Shown here: in pieces, positions 13,573 to 20,933 of the stretch | Position numbering within the stretch: position 1 is the first letter of the stretch | How the letters are laid out: every line of letters starts with the position of its first letter | Origin: a virus | IMG/VR virus record: IMGVR_UViG_3300025418_000488 | Coordinates: 1-23,210 of that record | Reading direction: 5' to 3' (one strand) | Length of the DNA stretch: 23,210 bases | Program-made: the position numbers and the translations under genes | The notes under the pieces: model-generated | What the model saw: the letters and a program-made list of their open reading frames with translations, nothing else | Told to the model about the DNA's origin: nothing | The model's database searches: none

Positions 13573-15882
13573 ATGTTACAAAAACCACCAGCACTTGAGG
13601 TAGATTTTAATGCAATACCCAGTGACCTCAAGCGTATACCAAGATTTTGTTTGTGGAAGTACACCCTAGTGGGTGACGGTGAATCACAGAAGTGGTCCAA
13701 GCTACCAGTCCAGCACACAGGCAAGTCAGCCTCATCGACCAACCCTGCAACTTGGACAGACTTTTTTACCGCTCAGAAGGCATACGAGAACGGCAACTTT
13801 GACGGTATCGGGTTTGTGTTTACAGGCGACGACAACCTCATCGGCATCGATATTGACGACTGCCGTGACCCGCAGACTGGTAACCTGAACACACTGGCAC
13901 AGTCCATTATGGACAACGTAAAGGGCTACGTGGAAGTCAGTCCATCAGGGACCGGCATCAAGGTATTTACCCGCGCCGACCTGCACTCAGCGCACGTCGA
14001 CCACGCTATCGGTTTGGAGGTATACCCAAAGAGCCGATACTTTACGATGACGGGCCACAAGATTACGGGCGAGGTGCCCACAGAGCCACAGGACCTTACA
14101 GCCCACGTGCCAGCGCGGACAGTTCGGCACAGTGACGACGACTTTGCAAACTACACGCCACCCGTCGAGGGCTGGGACGTGCACCGCGTGGAGCATGAAC
14201 TCCTTGCGCACCTTGACCCAGACTGCGGATATGATGACTGGTACAAGGTGGGTATGTGCCTGCACCACCAGTTCCAAGGTGATGTTGAGGCGCTCGAGGC
14301 GTGGGACCGGTGGAGCGCGCTATCATCAAAATATACATCAAGTGGCATCAATTCTTGCACCACTAAGTGGTCCACGTTTAAGGGTCAGGGCACTACACTG
14401 CGCTCACTGATATTTAAGGTGAACCAAAAAAAGTTACAGACGGCACTGGCCAACGGAGAAGTAGTGCTGGACGTGTCGAACCCACTAGACCACGCAAGGA
14501 AGTTTTTGTCATCGATGTACACGGTGGAAAATGGTTATAGGTTAGTGCACTACTCGGAAGAGTTTTTTGTCTACACTGGCACACACTACACCGCCATCGA
14601 AGAGGCGACGGTGCGCAGTCAACTGTACAAGTTCTTAGACAAGTGCCAAAAGCAGGACAAGAAGGGCAACTTGGTACCGTTCAACGCAAACCCTGCGGTG
14701 GTCAACGCGGCACTGGACGCGATCAAGTCGATCGTGCACCTTGCCAATGATCCAAACACCAAGCCACCAGTGTGGCTCGACGGCTATGCGCAGTCGAACC
14801 CACCTGCCGATAAGCTGATCAGCATGGTCAACGGACTGTTTCAGATGGACCAGCTCGTATTATTCCCGCACTCACTAGGGTTCTTTACCTACAACTCACT
14901 GCCGTTCGAGTACGACCCCAGCAAGTCGTGCCCAGAGTGGATGAAGTTCTTAGATGACGTGTGGGGCGAGGACCAAGAGAGCAAGGACCTACTGCAGGAA
15001 TACTTTGGCTACATCCTATCGGGTGACACCATGGAGCAGAAGTTTTTAAACGTGATTGGTCCGCGACGTAGCGGTAAGGGTACGATCAACAAGGTGCTGG
15101 TCGACCTGCTTGGACAACATAACACTGTGGCACCACAACTGGAGGAACTCTGTGATACGTTCGGTCTTCAACCTTGGCTCGGTAAGCTCCTTGCCTCATT
15201 TACAGACGCTCGCGCTCCAGAGCGCAATCGTTCTGCTGTGGTTAGTCAGCTGCTTCGTATTGTGGGCGGTGATACGGTCACAGTTAACCGAAAGAACAAA
15301 GAGTCTTGGAACGGTTATCTTCCTACTCGCATCATTGTTTATTCTAACGAGGTACTTCAGCTAACTGAGAACAGTAACGCGCTCACAGGTCGTATGCTAG
15401 TGCTCAAGATGAACAAGTCGTTCTTTAACAAGGAAGACACCACCCTGTCATCGCGCCTGAGAAAAGAATTGTCGGGCATCTTTAACTGGGTGATCGAGGG
15501 ACAGCGCAGACGTCTTGATCGTGGCGGTCAGTTTATCCAGCCACAGTCAGGCAAAGACTACCTTGAGTTGATGGCTGAGCTGGGTAATCCAATCGGCTCA
15601 TTCATTGATGACGTGCTGGAGATCAGCCCAGCGTACAGCGCCAACAAGGACGACATCTTTGCGTGCTATAAGAAGTGGGCGCTCCACAAGAGCATCACCC
15701 CAGGCTCTGAGCTATCATTCAAGCGCCGGTTCTTAGCCGCGATTCAAGAGCACCACGTTGAATCCGACTCGACGCGTATTGGCGGACAGAGACAGCATAT
15801 TTATAAGGGCATACGTCTGAACTCAAAGGCTCAGAAGTATATTGACAGCATTGAAAAACTAGACAACGGAGAGATATTTTAA
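13573..15882 (+). CDS. Primase-polymerase/superfamily 3 helicase
   Basis: A 769-aa replication protein that should prime and unwind DNA at the fork. The N-terminal primase-polymerase domain (about 15-170) shows GIGFVFTGDDNLIGIDIDDC at 78-97 with catalytic acidic residues, and SPSGTGIK at 123-130. A PriCT-2-like linker domain covers about 200-285 (YDDWYKVGMCLHHQF). A D5_N-type region precedes the SF3 helicase, with Walker A GPRRSGKGT near 496-504, SFTDAR about 540, and the sensor segment RIIVYSNEVLQLTENSNAL at about 585-603. The architecture is typical of phage D5/NrS-1-like proteins. It is the first gene after repeat B and has its own promoter copy. Confidence 0.9.
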   Translation: MLQKPPALEVDFNAIPSDLKRIPRFCLWKYTLVGDGESQKWSKLPVQHTGKSASSTNPATWTDFFTAQKAYENGNFDGIGFVFTGDDNLIGIDIDDCRDPQTGNLNTLAQSIMDNVKGYVEVSPSGTGIKVFTRADLHSAHVDHAIGLEVYPKSRYFTMTGHKITGEVPTEPQDLTAHVPARTVRHSDDDFANYTPPVEGWDVHRVEHELLAHLDPDCGYDDWYKVGMCLHHQFQGDVEALEAWDRWSALSSKYTSSGINSCTTKWSTFKGQGTTLRSLIFKVNQKKLQTALANGEVVLDVSNPLDHARKFLSSMYTVENGYRLVHYSEEFFVYTGTHYTAIEEATVRSQLYKFLDKCQKQDKKGNLVPFNANPAVVNAALDAIKSIVHLANDPNTKPPVWLDGYAQSNPPADKLISMVNGLFQMDQLVLFPHSLGFFTYNSLPFEYDPSKSCPEWMKFLDDVWGEDQESKDLLQEYFGYILSGDTMEQKFLNVIGPRRSGKGTINKVLVDLLGQHNTVAPQLEELCDTFGLQPWLGKLLASFTDARAPERNRSAVVSQLLRIVGGDTVTVNRKNKESWNGYLPTRIIVYSNEVLQLTENSNALTGRMLVLKMNKSFFNKEDTTLSSRLRKELSGIFNWVIEGQRRRLDRGGQFIQPQSGKDYLELMAELGNPIGSFIDDVLEISPAYSANKDDIFACYKKWALHKSITPGSELSFKRRFLAAIQEHHVESDSTRIGGQRQHIYKGIRLNSKAQKYIDSIEKLDNGEIF

Positions 15883-16034
15883 TGGACGAGAAAGAAGAGA
15901 AGTTATTGTTTGCGGCGTGTGCGATGATGGGCCTCGTTGCCCGAGGTGCTACACCGGCAGAGGTACGCGACATGATGTGGATATACGCAGACTTCGCAAT
16001 GGCCGCTAAGCCAAATGAGAATGATTCTCAATGA
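15882..16034 (+). CDS. 50-aa protein, unknown
   Basis: The ATG overlaps the primase-helicase stop by one base (TAATG), and the stop overlaps the next ATG. The 50-aa acidic-to-neutral helical product (DEKEEKLLFAACAMMGLVAR at 2-21) has no recognised motif. Tight coupling on both sides supports translation. Confidence 0.55.
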   Translation: MDEKEEKLLFAACAMMGLVARGATPAEVRDMMWIYADFAMAAKPNENDSQ

Positions 16035-16276
16035 GATCGTTTGCCTTTCGCAAGACAGCGCCGCGAACCCACTTCACTACCATCTTTGGTAGAGTGGGTA
16101 AGCGTCGGGTGTTGCGTAATAGGCAACTAACGTTGCTCCAAAAGCAACGCACCAAGATGCAAATGATCCGCCGCGCCCACCAAGGCTGGCGTAACAAACG
16201 CATCGGTAGCATAGAGGCGCTGAAGATTCGATTGCAGTATGGCAGACGTAAACCCATTCCACAATTTAGGAGATAA
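16031..16276 (+). CDS. 81-aa very basic protein, unknown
   Basis: An 81-aa protein with about 24 Arg/Lys residues and very few acidic ones, likely to bind nucleic acid. The N-terminal part (FAFRKTAPRTHFTTIFGRVG at about 4-23) suggests a small structured region before basic helices. It is coupled by ATGA to the upstream gene. Its final codons supply the AGGAGA ribosome site of the next gene. No family is recognised. Confidence 0.6.
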   Translation: MRSFAFRKTAPRTHFTTIFGRVGKRRVLRNRQLTLLQKQRTKMQMIRRAHQGWRNKRIGSIEALKIRLQYGRRKPIPQFRR

Positions 16277-16277
16277 C

Positions 16278-16433
16278 ATGACCACTTTTACCACAGAAGA
16301 CAAGCTACACGCTGGTGAGTATCCGTTGAGCGAAGAACAAATAAAAGAAATAATGAGTGAATTTTACTCATACAATCCTAGGTTATTAGAGTTCGCCCGC
16401 GCCATCGAACGCGCCCACGGAATTACAGAATGA
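16278..16433 (+). CDS. 51-aa protein, unknown
   Basis: The ATG at 16278 follows AGGAGA and begins two bases after the preceding stop; a longer frame from 16239 lacks a ribosome site. The 51-aa product is mainly helical (LSEEQIKEIMSEFYSYNPRL at about 16-35). No function is recognised. The stop overlaps the next tiny gene. Confidence 0.6.
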   Translation: MTTFTTEDKLHAGEYPLSEEQIKEIMSEFYSYNPRLLEFARAIERAHGITE

Positions 16434-16492
16434 CAATCATCGGATACGTAGCAATCATTGGGCTTTTGTTAATACTTTTATGGAATAAATAA
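16430..16492 (+). CDS. 20-aa single-pass membrane micropeptide
   Basis: An ATG at 16430 overlaps the previous stop (ATGA), and its own TAA at 16490-16492 overlaps the next ATG (TAATG). The 20-residue product is nearly all hydrophobic (IIGYVAIIGLLLILLW), ending in Asn-Lys, a minimal transmembrane helix. The coupling on both sides and the composition argue for a real gene. It could be a membrane regulator or lysis-related peptide, but the role is unknown. Confidence 0.55.
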   Translation: MTIIGYVAIIGLLLILLWNK

Positions 16493-16764
16493 TGGCAACT
16501 AAAATTAAGGTAGTAGAACCCGCAATTAAAACTAAATCTGGTAAGGTCATTAAAGACACGCCAGCATACTCGCACGAAGAGATTGAAAAGAAAGCCGGCG
16601 TGAAGAAAGACAAGCGCGGCTTCTTGCTATCCAACAAAGAGTTTGTTAGCAGAGAGAAAGCAGCCAAGGTGGCCAAGGCTGCCGGTGAAGTAAAAAAACC
16701 CGGCAAGAAACTACACAGCCACGAACTACGTGAGGCACTTAAAATTAAAAAGGCAAAGATATGA
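16492..16764 (+). CDS. 90-aa lysine-rich phage protein, unknown
   Basis: A 90-aa basic protein. A segment KRGFLLSNKEFVSREKAAKV (about 42-61) followed by KPGKKLHSHELREA recurs in phage proteins that I know only as hypothetical. It has no membrane helix. It is coupled at both ends by start/stop overlap. Confidence 0.65.
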   Translation: MATKIKVVEPAIKTKSGKVIKDTPAYSHEEIEKKAGVKKDKRGFLLSNKEFVSREKAAKVAKAAGEVKKPGKKLHSHELREALKIKKAKI

Positions 16765-16961
16765 CGACACACGACGGCGGTAAGGGTGACAAGCAAATTC
16801 CACCCAAAGACTTAGAGCAGTTTGAAAAGAACTGGGACGCTATTTTTAATAAAGGCATTCCTACGCTTGAAGAACTTGAAGAGCAACGCAAAGTAAACTT
16901 TGACATTGAAGTGGACAACGACCACGCAGCCATTCTTGCAACTATTCCGTTTGGGAAGTGA
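16761..16961 (+). CDS. 66-aa phage protein, unknown
   Basis: A 66-aa protein beginning MTTHDGGKGDKQIPP, with a helical FEKNWDAIFNK segment at 22-32. Short proteins with this start and segment recur in phages without a known role. Its ATG overlaps the upstream stop. Confidence 0.65.
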   Translation: MTTHDGGKGDKQIPPKDLEQFEKNWDAIFNKGIPTLEELEEQRKVNFDIEVDNDHAAILATIPFGK

Positions 16962-16962
16962 T

Positions 16963-17208
16963 ATGAAAAGAGAAGAGCTATCCGAGATGTACCCTGACTT
17001 GCTAGTGATGACCCCAAGCTATTTTGATGAGGCCATCGTCGGCGTTGCTACCCGTATTGGTTTAGAGGCAATCTGTTACAGCCAAGAGAAAGTTATTGAT
17101 CTGCTAATGAAGCACGATGGCATGGAGTACGACGAGGCCGTCGAGTACATGGAGTTCAACATGAAAGGCGCTTGGGTAGGTGACTCTACCCCAGTATTCT
17201 TAGAATGA
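16963..17208 (+). CDS. 81-aa phage protein, unknown
   Basis: The ATG at 16963 is two bases after the previous stop. The 81-aa acidic protein contains SYFDEAIVGVATRIGLEAIC (19-38) and DGMEYDEAVEYMEFNMKGAW (52-71). The pattern is shared by many phage hypothetical proteins, and no activity is known to me. Four-base overlap with the next start. Confidence 0.65.
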   Translation: MKREELSEMYPDLLVMTPSYFDEAIVGVATRIGLEAICYSQEKVIDLLMKHDGMEYDEAVEYMEFNMKGAWVGDSTPVFLE

Positions 17209-17786
17209 TTAAAAAGAAAAAGTACAACTACTACAAGTTAGACGTTGGTTTTTTTCCTGACGTAGTCAAGCTGTGTTTTGACGATAAAGTATTTCAACAA
17301 ATCTTAAAGGACCATGATGTTACGCTCAAAGCTAACGCGCTCGATTATGGAATTGCTGAGACGCATCTCATTGGAGATGGAAAAGACGCTATCATTATTT
17401 TGGTTTTTGACCTATCTCTTGTTAATGACAATCTCAGTGAGCTGGTTGATACTATTACTCACGAAGTTAGTCATGCTGTGGATCACCTTGCGGAGCATAT
17501 AGGCGAGGAAGATAATTTTGTAAATGAAACACGCGCGTATCTCAGCGGACACTTAGCAGGACAAATCTTCAAAATCTGCATGCACGAAAAGGAAAAGTAT
17601 GCTCGAAAAGCAAATAGAGGCAAGGCTAAACAAGATGGTAAAGGAGCAGGGGGGAATGAGCTTAAAATTCATCTCGACTATATCGGGCGTTCCGGATCGC
17701 ATAGTGTTGCTGAACTCCAAGCTATCATTCGTGGAGCTGAAGACGGAGACGGGCAAGCTGAGCAAACGCCAAGAGATAGTGTTTGA
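17205..17786 (+). CDS. Putative zinc metallopeptidase-like protein
   Basis: A 193-aa protein with the HExxH zinc motif: THEVSHAVDHLAE at about 85-97 gives His86, Glu87 and His90. A later acidic residue in NETRAYLSGH (107-116) could be the third ligand. The layout fits small phage-encoded metallopeptidase-like proteins of unknown substrate. The last about 62 residues (from residue 132) are low-complexity and basic, and are encoded over the start of the VRR-NUC gene in another frame, so the folded part probably ends near residue 131. Confidence 0.65.
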   Translation: MIKKKKYNYYKLDVGFFPDVVKLCFDDKVFQQILKDHDVTLKANALDYGIAETHLIGDGKDAIIILVFDLSLVNDNLSELVDTITHEVSHAVDHLAEHIGEEDNFVNETRAYLSGHLAGQIFKICMHEKEKYARKANRGKAKQDGKGAGGNELKIHLDYIGRSGSHSVAELQAIIRGAEDGDGQAEQTPRDSV

Positions 17787-17991
17787 TCAATTAGGTGAGC
17801 AGGGCTTTCCTGTTCACGTGTTAAGAAGTATTGATGACGTAGAGGATTTTATTTGTGAAGCGATCAGACCTGCATGCGTACCAGAAACACCTAATCAATC
17901 TGGCGAAATCCATCCCGAACTTGGGACTTTTTCTGCCACCTGGCTTAGGGAAGACGACGACATCATTGACGATACTGGCGGATCAGTTTAA
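17599..17991 (+). CDS. VRR-NUC family nuclease
   Basis: A 130-aa VRR-NUC (PD-(D/E)XK) nuclease, a family that acts on branched DNA and often sits beside SNF2 helicases in phages. Visible residues are Glu7, GVPDR at 30-34 (Asp33), ELK at 46-48 and the KLSKRQ helix at 53-58. The domain ends near residue 85. The remaining 45 residues run out of frame over the helicase start (GTG at 17855). The first 188 bases overlap the metallopeptidase-like gene. AAGGA about 7 bases upstream supports the ATG. Confidence 0.83.
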   Translation: MLEKQIEARLNKMVKEQGGMSLKFISTISGVPDRIVLLNSKLSFVELKTETGKLSKRQEIVFDQLGEQGFPVHVLRSIDDVEDFICEAIRPACVPETPNQSGEIHPELGTFSATWLREDDDIIDDTGGSV

Positions 17992-19195
17992 TGGACCAAC
18001 ACTTATCGTGGCCCCTAAGCGAGTTGCCGAGACTGTGTGGGCGGAGGAAGTAACAAAATGGGATCATCTGAAACACCTGACAGTGGCAAAGATTCTTGGG
18101 ACCCCAGCTCAGAGGACGGCGGCACTGAAAAGCTCCTGCGACGCGCACATTGTCAATTTAGAGAACTTGAGTTGGCTGCTAGAACAGCCAGAGGCAAGCA
18201 AATTCAAGAACCTGATCATCGACGAGAGCAGCCGGTTCAAGGACCCATCGACCAAACGGTTCAAGGCACTGAAGAAGCACCTCAAAAACTTCGATCGACG
18301 TATTATCCTTACTGGTACGCCAACACCACAGGGCATAGCGGATCTGTGGTCACAGGTTGGCATCTTGGATTTAGGACAACGCTTGGAGACGAGCCTGACA
18401 AGGTTTAGGGATAAGTACATGCTGCCAGACCAAGTCAACCGGCACACACGCGTCGTGTATAGCTGGAAGTTAAAGCTGGGCGCGGATATGCAGATCCAAG
18501 AAAAGATATCAGACATCTGTTACTCACTCAAGGCCGAAGATTATCTCGAGCTGCCCGAGTGCACTAAGCTGTACCACAAGATTGAAGTAGAGAAGGGAAT
18601 AAAGGCAAAGTATGATGAACTTAGAAAAGACATGGTCGCTGAGATCGGTAAAGAAAGGATCACAGCTCCGACAGCAGCAGCACTGGCGAACAAGCTGCTC
18701 CAATTCACATCGGGAGCAGTCTATAATGAGGAAGGAGAAACGCAAGAAGTACACCGCGCTAAACTGGAACGTCTTGAGTCGATCATGGAAGAATCTTCCA
18801 GTCCCACGCTGGTCTTCTACCACTTCAAGCACAGCCTCCAACGGCTACGTCTTCAATTCCCAGAGGCGGTGGTGCTGGACGATGACAACATTGCGGCGTG
18901 GCGTCGTGGCGAGATTCGTATGCTGCTTGCCCACCCGCAGAGCGGCGGAATCGGGCTTAATCTACAGTGCAACGTTGGAGACACAGCACAGACGGTCTGG
19001 TTCGATCTACCATGGAGCTCAGAGAACTACATCCAGGCGAATGCTCGGATCTACCGCCAAGGGCAAGAAAAACCGGTTATTATACATCATCTAACCTTGT
19101 CTAATAGCATCGACCAGCAGGTTGTCAAGGTGCTAGACGGCAAAATAAATTTGCAAGATGCCCTGTTAGATGACCTAAAATGCGTATTAGTATAG
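17855..19195 (+). CDS. SNF2/DEAD-like helicase
   Basis: A 446-aa SF2 helicase or translocase of the SNF2 group. It starts with GTG at 17855 behind AGAGGA. Motif I is PPGLGKTT (28-35), motif II IIDESS (121-126), motif III LTGTP (152-156), motif V-like SGGIGLNLQ (about 362-370) and motif VI ARIYRQGQ (about 398-405). These proteins move on double-stranded DNA and act in phage replication or recombination, here with the VRR-NUC partner upstream. Its stop codon lies inside promoter copy 5, so the 3' end doubles as a regulatory site. Confidence 0.9.
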   Translation: MKRSDLHAYQKHLINLAKSIPNLGLFLPPGLGKTTTSLTILADQFNGPTLIVAPKRVAETVWAEEVTKWDHLKHLTVAKILGTPAQRTAALKSSCDAHIVNLENLSWLLEQPEASKFKNLIIDESSRFKDPSTKRFKALKKHLKNFDRRIILTGTPTPQGIADLWSQVGILDLGQRLETSLTRFRDKYMLPDQVNRHTRVVYSWKLKLGADMQIQEKISDICYSLKAEDYLELPECTKLYHKIEVEKGIKAKYDELRKDMVAEIGKERITAPTAAALANKLLQFTSGAVYNEEGETQEVHRAKLERLESIMEESSSPTLVFYHFKHSLQRLRLQFPEAVVLDDDNIAAWRRGEIRMLLAHPQSGGIGLNLQCNVGDTAQTVWFDLPWSSENYIQANARIYRQGQEKPVIIHHLTLSNSIDQQVVKVLDGKINLQDALLDDLKCVLV

Positions 19196-19198
19196 CTA
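19182..19198 (+). promoter_or_regulatory. Phage promoter element, copy 5
   Basis: GCGTATTAGTA (19182-19192), then TAGCT, then A at 19198, which is both the predicted +1 and the A of an ATG. The element overlaps the last codons and the stop (19193-19195) of the helicase gene. Confidence 0.75.
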
Positions 19199-19509
19199 TG
19201 AGAACAAAAACCAAACACCGAGTATGCGCCGCGACTCCACGACTTTCAGATGAAGAGCTAGACCCCATCGAGCAAGATGACAATGATGGTATTTCTACTG
19301 AATTGTTTGAGGCGTTTTTACCTTGGAGTGTTGAGGATATTGAAGACATCAAGCGGCTGATAGCCACCAAAATGCCAGTAAAAGAACGTTTTATTTTAGA
19401 AGCATTTTTAAGTGGCTTGACGCACATAGAGGCAAACGTTACGGAAAAGTATTGGCGCTACCATTTTAATAAGGGCGTCGAGTTTATTAAGAAAGAGCTA
19501 AAGCTATGA
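19198..19509 (+). CDS. 103-aa protein resembling sigma region 4, predicted leaderless
   Basis: The start at 19198 is chosen because it is at the predicted +1 of promoter copy 5; an upstream ATG at 19180 lies within the element. Residues 1-35 are basic then acidic. Residues about 57-101 look like sigma-70 region 4: MPVKERFILEAFLSGLTHIE (59-78) fits region 4.1 and the first HTH helix, and TEKYWRYHFNKGVEFIKKEL (82-101) fits the recognition helix. A free region 4 could complement the sigma encoded at 11799, or act like a T4 gp33-type coactivator. The similarity is by eye and modest. Confidence 0.55.
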   Translation: MRTKTKHRVCAATPRLSDEELDPIEQDDNDGISTELFEAFLPWSVEDIEDIKRLIATKMPVKERFILEAFLSGLTHIEANVTEKYWRYHFNKGVEFIKKELKL

Positions 19510-19700
19510 GCCACTTTATTGTTGAACACAAGATTAAGGGATACTATGTTATGGAGACGCTTACTGGTGTGGAGGATATCGACACTAGCCGCTATCAAGA
19601 TTTATTGGGAATCTGGGTTTGTGAAAGCATGGAAGAGCTACAGACTATGGAAAACGAGCTTAGGAAGATGAGACATGAACGATCCAGTCAACAAGCCTAA
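19506..19700 (+). CDS. 64-aa protein, unknown
   Basis: A 64-aa acidic protein with a beta-like N-terminus (SHFIVEHKIKGYYVM, 2-16) and a C-terminal helix (SMEELQTMENELRKM, about 41-55). No family is recognised. It starts in the ATGA overlap with the previous gene and shares its last 26 bases with the DUF3310 gene. Confidence 0.6.
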   Translation: MSHFIVEHKIKGYYVMETLTGVEDIDTSRYQDLLGIWVCESMEELQTMENELRKMRHERSSQQA

Positions 19701-19899
19701 GCACTACACCAGTCACCCATCCGGCATTGACTGCATTCAAATCACCGAGCACATGGGCTTTAACCTTGGCAACGCGATCAAATATATCTGGCGCGCAGAT
19801 TTAAAAGATGACGCCTTGGAAGACTTGCGCAAGGCTGAGTGGTACATTCGCAGAGAGATTGAAAAACGTTCAAAAATTAAAGAGGAGTGTGGCAAATGA
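19675..19899 (+). CDS. DUF3310 family protein
   Basis: A 74-aa protein with the DUF3310 signature: VNKPKHYTSHPSGIDCIQ at 5-22, GNAIKYIWRA at 32-41 and LRKAEWYIRRE at 51-61. The family is widespread in phages and often annotated as a nucleotide kinase-like accessory on weak grounds. Its true activity is unknown. The stop overlaps the next ATG (ATGA), and GAGGAG in its last codons is the ribosome site for that gene. Confidence 0.85.
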   Translation: MNDPVNKPKHYTSHPSGIDCIQITEHMGFNLGNAIKYIWRADLKDDALEDLRKAEWYIRREIEKRSKIKEECGK

Positions 19900-20108
19900 A
19901 ATTAGAACTTGATGACGACTTTGCTGATGGTATTACACGCGCCAACCTAGCGCAGAGCTATGTCAGCGTTTCAAAAATGATTAAGAACAATGCAGGTTGG
20001 CACGAAGACGATGTGGCAACTTGGAAGGAACTGCTCCCAGCACTGATGATTGTTGGCAACTGGTACAGTGTGGACTTTGCAGCCGATATTAAGAAAGCTA
20101 AAAAATGA
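19896..20108 (+). CDS. 70-aa protein, unknown
   Basis: The ATG at 19896 is preferred over a GTG at 19887, because GAGGAG (19882-19887) sits at the right distance and the ATG overlaps the previous stop. The 70-aa protein is helical and acidic (ITRANLAQSYVSVSKMIKNN at about 12-31). A pattern of this kind occurs in other phage replication regions, function unknown. Confidence 0.65.
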   Translation: MKLELDDDFADGITRANLAQSYVSVSKMIKNNAGWHEDDVATWKELLPALMIVGNWYSVDFAADIKKAKK

Positions 20109-20401
20109 ACAACAGCGTAGATTTAGAAAGCGCCATTATGGTGGCGTGGCAAACCAGCGAAGACATTGACCTGCTGTACAAGCATCATGGCGACGCGCCC
20201 AAACCGATGACTGAAGACGAAGTGGCAACCGCGCTGCTCGGCATCAAATCCCTGCATGATATGCGCATGGAGCATCTCATGGATATGTACTGCAAGAAAC
20301 TAGAATTAAACGAGTATTGTACAGATCCAGAAAAGTTAGCAGCAAGAGAAGAAATGTTTTCGCAATTATTAACACCGAAGAAGAAAGGTAAAAAGAAATG
20401 A
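20105..20401 (+). CDS. 98-aa helical protein, unknown
   Basis: A 98-aa protein with helices rich in Met and charged residues (HDMRMEHLMDMYCKKLELNE at about 51-70) and a lysine tail (KKKGKKK). There is no recognised domain. Overlaps at both ends with its neighbours show coupled translation. Confidence 0.6.
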   Translation: MNNSVDLESAIMVAWQTSEDIDLLYKHHGDAPKPMTEDEVATALLGIKSLHDMRMEHLMDMYCKKLELNEYCTDPEKLAAREEMFSQLLTPKKKGKKK

Positions 20402-20604
20402 CAGACCAAGCACAACAACCCGATCCATTGGAAAATGAGATTTTAGATTTTAAATTTACTGTTAAACAGGTAAACATGATCCTACACTTACTTGGACAAG
20501 CACCATACATCGCATCTGCAGGATTGATCGCGTTGGTACAAGACCAAGGAGCTCCACAGTTTAAAGCATTGCTAGAAGCGGAAAAAGCTAAGCCAAATGA
20601 GTGA
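20398..20604 (+). CDS. 68-aa phage protein, unknown
   Basis: A 68-aa protein with FKFTVKQVNMILHLLGQAPY (18-37) followed by a helix around GLIALVQDQGAPQFKALLEA. The same pattern recurs in many phage genomes without known function. It is coupled to the preceding gene by ATGA. Confidence 0.65.
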   Translation: MTDQAQQPDPLENEILDFKFTVKQVNMILHLLGQAPYIASAGLIALVQDQGAPQFKALLEAEKAKPNE

Positions 20605-20839
20605 TGAAAATTTTATTCGACAGTTTTTAAAGCACCGCAAGTTTAGCACCAAGATTGCTGACAACGTGGACGAGAAAACTAGAAAGACTACAGCAGAGCA
20701 GGAGATGGAACACCGCCTGCTGGCTGAGGCCATGACAAAAGGTATTGTCAACGAGATGATGCCCACGTTCAGAAAAATGCTAGAAGAAGAGCAAAAGGCC
20801 AAGGAAAAACCAGTACGTAAGATCATTATTCCAGACTAG
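20597..20839 (+). CDS. 80-aa charged helical protein, unknown
   Basis: An 80-aa, highly charged, predicted all-helical protein with no recognised family. It overlaps the previous gene by eight bases. Its stop is followed by a short gap with promoter copy 6. The GGGCG element of that promoter begins on the last base of the stop codon. Confidence 0.6.
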   Translation: MSDENFIRQFLKHRKFSTKIADNVDEKTRKTTAEQEMEHRLLAEAMTKGIVNEMMPTFRKMLEEEQKAKEKPVRKIIIPD

Positions 20840-20858
20840 GGCGCTTTGGTTGTAAAAA

Positions 20859-20875
20859 GCGTATTAGTAGATATA
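20859..20875 (+). promoter_or_regulatory. Phage promoter element, copy 6
   Basis: GCGTATTAGTA (20859-20869), then GATAT, then A at 20875 (predicted +1 and the A of an ATG). GGGCG at 20839-20843 is at the same -36 position as in copies 1 and 2. Confidence 0.75.
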
Positions 20876-20907
20876 TGGGTAGTAAAACTCGTCGTGAGAC
20901 GCTTTGA
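20875..20907 (+). CDS. Possible 10-residue leaderless leader peptide
   Basis: A frame MGSKTRRETL starts with the ATG at the predicted +1 of promoter copy 6 and stops at 20907, 26 bases before the next gene. It could be a regulatory upstream peptide, or chance. The only support is the exact coincidence of +1 and ATG, as at three full genes. Confidence 0.25.
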   Translation: MGSKTRRETL

Positions 20908-20933
20908 ACCCCTCCAAATTCAAGGAGATAGAC

